The notes beneath the pieces are model-generated. The model made no database searches, was not told where the DNA came from, and was given only the letters and a program-made list of their open reading frames with translations. Both the position numbers and the translations under genes were made by a program. From Carya illinoinensis (taxonomy: Eukaryota > Streptophyta > Magnoliopsida > Fagales > Juglandaceae), in assembly GCF_018687715.1 (NCBI RefSeq), contig NC_056760.1, positions 10,528,001 to 10,592,000 of the forward strand: a DNA stretch of 64,000 nucleotides, in the 5' to 3' direction. This document shows, piece after piece, positions 60,005 through 64,000 of the stretch. How positions within the stretch are numbered: the stretch's first letter is position 1; each line of letters starts with the position of its first letter.

Positions 60005-62856
60005 ATGGGCTCGAAATCGAACAAGGGGTTGCTCCACCAGTACCTGTCGCAGCTTCAGCGTCACCCCCTGAGAACAAAGGTCTCAATATCACCACGATAT
60101 CATCGCCCTCTCTTTTGCTTTCCTTTTCTCATTTTAGCTAAGTTTGACTCTGCTCATTTTTTCTTTCACTACTTTTTTGGTTGCTTGGAAATCGGAAGAA
60201 AGTAGATGAATAATCGAAAGTCCGAATCTTTTTTTTTCCCCCTCTTTCTTTTCTAGGTTTCAATTTATGCAACGTGCATCCATGTCTCTGATTATTCACT
60301 GTGTTTTAACATGTTATTAAATCAGGCACTTACAGCGGGGGTGTTGTCAGGGATCAGTGATTTGGTTTCTCAGAAGCTCACTGGGATACAGAAGATTCAA
60401 CTGAGACGGCTTCTTCTCAAAGTGGTAATGTTCTTTGGTCTTTTCCTTCGATTGCCAATTCTGTTGAAGGTATATACAATTTGTGGCCGCAAATGTGCGC
60501 GTGCGTTTTCCTGTGGTTTTTGTTACTAAATTATGAGGAACCCTTGCCTAAAGTGATGGTGAAATCTGGAAGTTACTCTGTTGGTGCTCTGTGTTTGGAC
60601 ACCAGAGCATCGAGTCTGTTTATAATTTGAAGATAAGCAAGCAAACTAATGAAGTGAAGTCTGGGGGTGAAAAGACAGACTATTGGCTTTAGTAAGTCCG
60701 AATTTTGTTAAACTTTATTGGTTTGCCCTCTAATAAGATATTCTCGGTAACACGAGTTATGTATCTCATTTTAGAATCATTAGAACTTTGAAAACCCTCC
60801 CCGTAAATTGCTTCAAAAATTTGTTGGAGATGCTATGGGAACTAGCTTAGCAATAATGCAAACAAGAAAAGTGAAGTGATCTTTGTGGTCCATCTTGTAA
60901 TTGTAATGCATACCATGTAAGTTATATCAGCATTTTGGTTGAGAATATAACTTATCAAAAAAATTCTTGGTCGAGAATGTAAAGATTTGTCATTGAACAA
61001 TTACCATAATTTATGGTGCAAGGTATAATAGACCCACAACTGGAGTTACTTTTGGTCTAAAAAATGATTACACCTAGGAGAGGAAGTTCGGGAAGTGTGT
61101 TCTCTCTTTCTTTCTTTTTCTTTTTATTTTATTTTTAAATTGGGCGATTATTAGTTCTACCTTTTGAATTTCCTGGTCTCGCTTTTTCAAAGCTGCTCAA
61201 CCTTTTATCAGCTCTACCATATGGTTTGGTACTGAAATTCAAGTCCGAAGTTGAGGTGTATTTTATTTGTGATGTTTTATTTCTCGTTCCCCAACTTGGT
61301 ATGAGTGTGCTGAAATGTAAAGTTCATGACTTCATGCTGTATAGCTTTCTCTGTCCCTTATTGGATGAATTTGTAGTGAATTGTGCTATGTTCTGTGCAG
61401 ACAATATTCACATACTAAAGAGAAGATACTAATGTCGCAGAGTTTTATAAATGTCAACTAGTAATCTGTTGATTTTTATGCGTATCTTCTGTTTCATATA
61501 AGTTTCAAGTCATCTATCCTAACATAGCTAACTGCAGCTTTTTGGAGTTGCTTATCTTGGACCTTTTGGGCATTTCCTGTATATAACACTGGACAAAATT
61601 TTCAAGGGCAAGAGGGATTCAAAAACAGTAGCCAAGAAGGTATGCTATGCAACCTCATACTCTAGTTAATTGCTAGTGGGCAGCAGTAAAGAATAATTAC
61701 CCAAAATTCTATGATAATCATTCCAAGCCCAAATACTGCAAAAAATATGCATACCACCATGCCATGATTTTCGTTTAGAAAACAAGTTTACTTTCATATC
61801 TGTTTCAAGAATATGAGGATTAATCGAGTACAGGTAATCTTCAAATTGATTTTACTGAAACCTGAACAAGTAGCCTCTGGTCATTTCTAGCATAGCAGAA
61901 GGAAAGAGGCATTCTAAACTTCTGCATCAAATTATTTTCAGGTGTTGCTGGAACAGTTGACATCTTCTCCTTGGAACAACTTGCTTTTCATGATCTACTA
62001 TGGATTTATTATTGAGGGTAAGTCTGTATCACATACTATAATTGTATTTAGACACCAGATATGTTAGAAGTACAAGTAAAGGAAAGGGCTAATGTAACAG
62101 ATACAGTGAATTTTTTTGGGGTAATCAAGTATAATCACTTTCCTGGCTCCTTGATATCTGATTGCTGTGTGTAAAATGTAGAGTAAAGGTGCGTGGGTGG
62201 TTTGGGTGGTTGGGAGAGTGTACGGAAACACCTGCCAGTCACGTTCAAGATTTTTAATTTTGTGAACTCTTAAATATATTTTAGAGTTGAATAACTGCCA
62301 ATGTCAAAAAGAGTGAAGGAAACATGTAAGCATATAGGCTAGGTTTGAACTTTGAACTACCTTGCTATAAAGTTGTGCAGTTGCTGCTTGTTATCTTTAA
62401 AGAAGAAAGAATGTGAAATGCAGGAAGACCCTGGATGCATGTAAAAACTAAAATTAAGAAGGATTATCCATCAGTGCAGCTTACAGCGTGGACGGTACTG
62501 CCCTGTTCCCATTATGAATTATTGTAATACATTGTGAGAAAACAAAAGGAAAGTAATATCCCCATGTTTCTTCGATTATTTCAAACTGCAGTTCTGGCCT
62601 GTGGTTGGGTGGGTAAATCACCAGTACGTGCCATTGCAGTTCCGTGTCATTTTCCATAGCCTTGTTGCATTTTGCTGGTATGCGCGCGCCTAATCTCTCT
62701 TCAGTTCCACTACCTAATTTATCTCCACATCTTAATTGCTTTTATTTTTCATTAATCTCTAATTCAAAAGTGGCGTTTCTTTGTTTTCTTTTTGTCCTCA
62801 GGGGCATATTTTTAAATCTACGAGCAAGATCTTTGGTGTTGACAAAGACCAAGTGA
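60005..62856 (+). CDS. PMP22: Mpv17/PMP22-family peroxisomal membrane protein
   Basis: Seven exons with GT-AG introns: 60005-60079, 60326-60424, 61538-61639, 61942-62017, 62424-62494, 62592-62677 and 62802-62856, giving 187 residues, close to the about 190 of Arabidopsis PMP22. Exon 1 reads MGSKSNKGLLHQYLSQLQRH, followed by PLRTK; exon 2 carries TAGVLSGISDLVSQKLTGIQ; exon 3 has LGPFGHFLYITLDK (residues 65-78), the family's GP-x-x-H-x-x-Y-x-x-LD signature; exons 5 and 6 have LTAWTFWPVVGWVNHQYVPL, matching the W-x-x-WP-N-VP signature; the end is GIFLNLRARS. Exon phases join without a break. The family forms small four-helix membrane proteins; plant PMP22 sits in the peroxisome membrane, and a role in membrane permeability is suggested by mammalian relatives. 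It looks fully functional. Confidence 0.95.
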
Positions 62857-63296
62857 ACTTCAAAAGAAAAAATGCCACTGCCTGTTCAGACGATTGATGC
62901 TCACAGTTTGTGATATATCTATGCAATGTATGGTATTGTTTAAACATTCGTGTATCGAAATATATAAATTTCTACTCCTTGTCTTGTATCTGTTATTCAT
63001 AATGAATGATCTGGAGATTCCCTTGGCCTTACTCGTTGGTAATTTCTAAGTATCTTCATTATTCATCCATTTCTGTTATTCCATTTCCAGAAATGAATTG
63101 TTGAATCAAACTGCAACAAGACATCATGACTTGATGCAATCAAGGAGATCCCAAACATTGCCAACTCATCACCTGTATTTTCTTGCTTGCCAGTCAGACT
63201 ACACATGCATGTGTGAATGACAACCCAAGAAATGAGAACTTGTGTGAATTAATCATTCTTTGCTCGTGTACTTGAATTTGAACTACCCCGACAACA

Positions 63297-63340
<44 letters not shown>

Positions 63341-64000
63341 TCCCAAAGGTAGCATAAAACACAGAAGAGTTTGTTATAAGTTTTTGACAAACTGACATTG
63401 TTCCGGATGTTCAAGATATTAGTTGAAAGGAAAAATAAATAAATAATAAAAATAAAAATTTGCTGATTAATAAACTCTTGGGCTCTCCATTCTAAATTGA
63501 CTAGGTTGGAATTGGAAAGGCGGATTTAGATATTGGTCTTTAAGTTTAAACTCCAAATCCTCTTCCTCTACGTTCAGATGCAGCCTAACTGTCAGGACGT
63601 TGGACCTAGCCATGTATTCCATATGATCTAATAGGATGAATTGAAGATATTAGAGTCTGATCACTAATTTGGAACTGCATGGGAACTGGACCCAACCTGT
63701 AAAGCAATAATATATCCGATATGGGGCCGGGGATGCCCAAAAGTTGACCCGATAAAAAGTAGATTGTTAAACAAATGATGCGCGATTACCATGCTTTCTG
63801 CTTTTACGATATAAATATATTTATTTATAGCCCGCGCGGATTCAGAATTAAATGCACGTGTGTCCTTCTCATTGACATTCCAATTATTATTATTATTATT
63901 ATTATTTTGATCTGAAAAACCTCGGAAACAGTTTTTTTGTCTTAAGTCCTTGTCTGGTTCAATTAGCTACTACTCGTTGACTGTTCAAAGTCAGCAAAGT
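62857..64000. other. PMP22 3' region and intergenic DNA
   Basis: The 3' UTR probably runs past 62950. Microsatellites (TA)n at about 63299-63337 and (ATT)n at about 63877-63906. No further gene is supported up to the window edge. Confidence 0.5.

Overview
The window is nuclear DNA of a woody dicot. The AT-rich, TE-packed background, introns with GT/AG borders, and protein similarities suggest a rosid, perhaps Fagales; that lineage is inference. No bacterial or viral signal is seen. It carries very few host genes among many transposons in various stages of decay.

Host genes. (i) A local cluster of single-exon paralogs related to the plant family filed as 'probable F-box protein At4g22030': copy 1 (1-777, minus, cut by the window edge), copy 2 (7842-9143, minus), copy 3 (22335-23633, plus), copy 4 (53081-54382, minus) and a truncated copy 5 (58660-58824, minus). 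Spacers around them are also duplicated, and two 'ghost' places keep flanks of a copy whose coding part is gone (about 47864-47890 and 50800-51285). (ii) A seven-exon Mpv17/PMP22-family peroxisomal membrane protein gene, the probable PMP22 ortholog (60005-62856, plus).

Layout. 1-9.2 kb: copies 1 and 2, with a 2.8-kb TIR element between them (4485-7326, TAA target duplication) that carries a relic of a SAR1 GTPase gene. 9.2-21.7 kb: TE-derived DNA separating the divergent copies 2 and 3, bounded by CACTA-like subterminal repeat arrays and holding a Helitron with a tail-to-tail partial copy (14093-15324) and two long GA microsatellites. 22-26.5 kb: copy 3 and a 3' spacer that reappears inverted beside copy 5. 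26.6-32.0 kb: a complete hAT element (26579-32033) with an 8-bp target duplication and a transposase gene closed by three in-frame stops. 32.6-46.6 kb: a decayed FAR1/MULE-type gene, and facing it a GRF-zinc-finger gene split by a very young 9.5-kb LTR retrotransposon (36571-46102) whose 3646-bp LTRs look identical. This element has a tRNA-iMet primer site and a polypurine tract but no visible gag-pol; instead it carries an antisense 142-codon ORF with its own TATA box. 47.9-59 kb: duplicated spacers, copy 4, MITE-like DNA and copy 5. 60-62.9 kb: PMP22.

How it fits together. The paralog cluster has been duplicated, inverted and broken by mobile DNA. Copies 1, 3 and 4 keep the same TATA box and a conserved upstream block with TTGACT elements, so they are probably co-regulated. 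Copy 2 has lost this promoter to a TE junction about 50 bp before its ATG. I saw no wholly new biological system. The strongest leads are the non-autonomous retrotransposon with an antisense gene, the promoter swap at copy 2, and the Helitron tail-to-tail palindrome.
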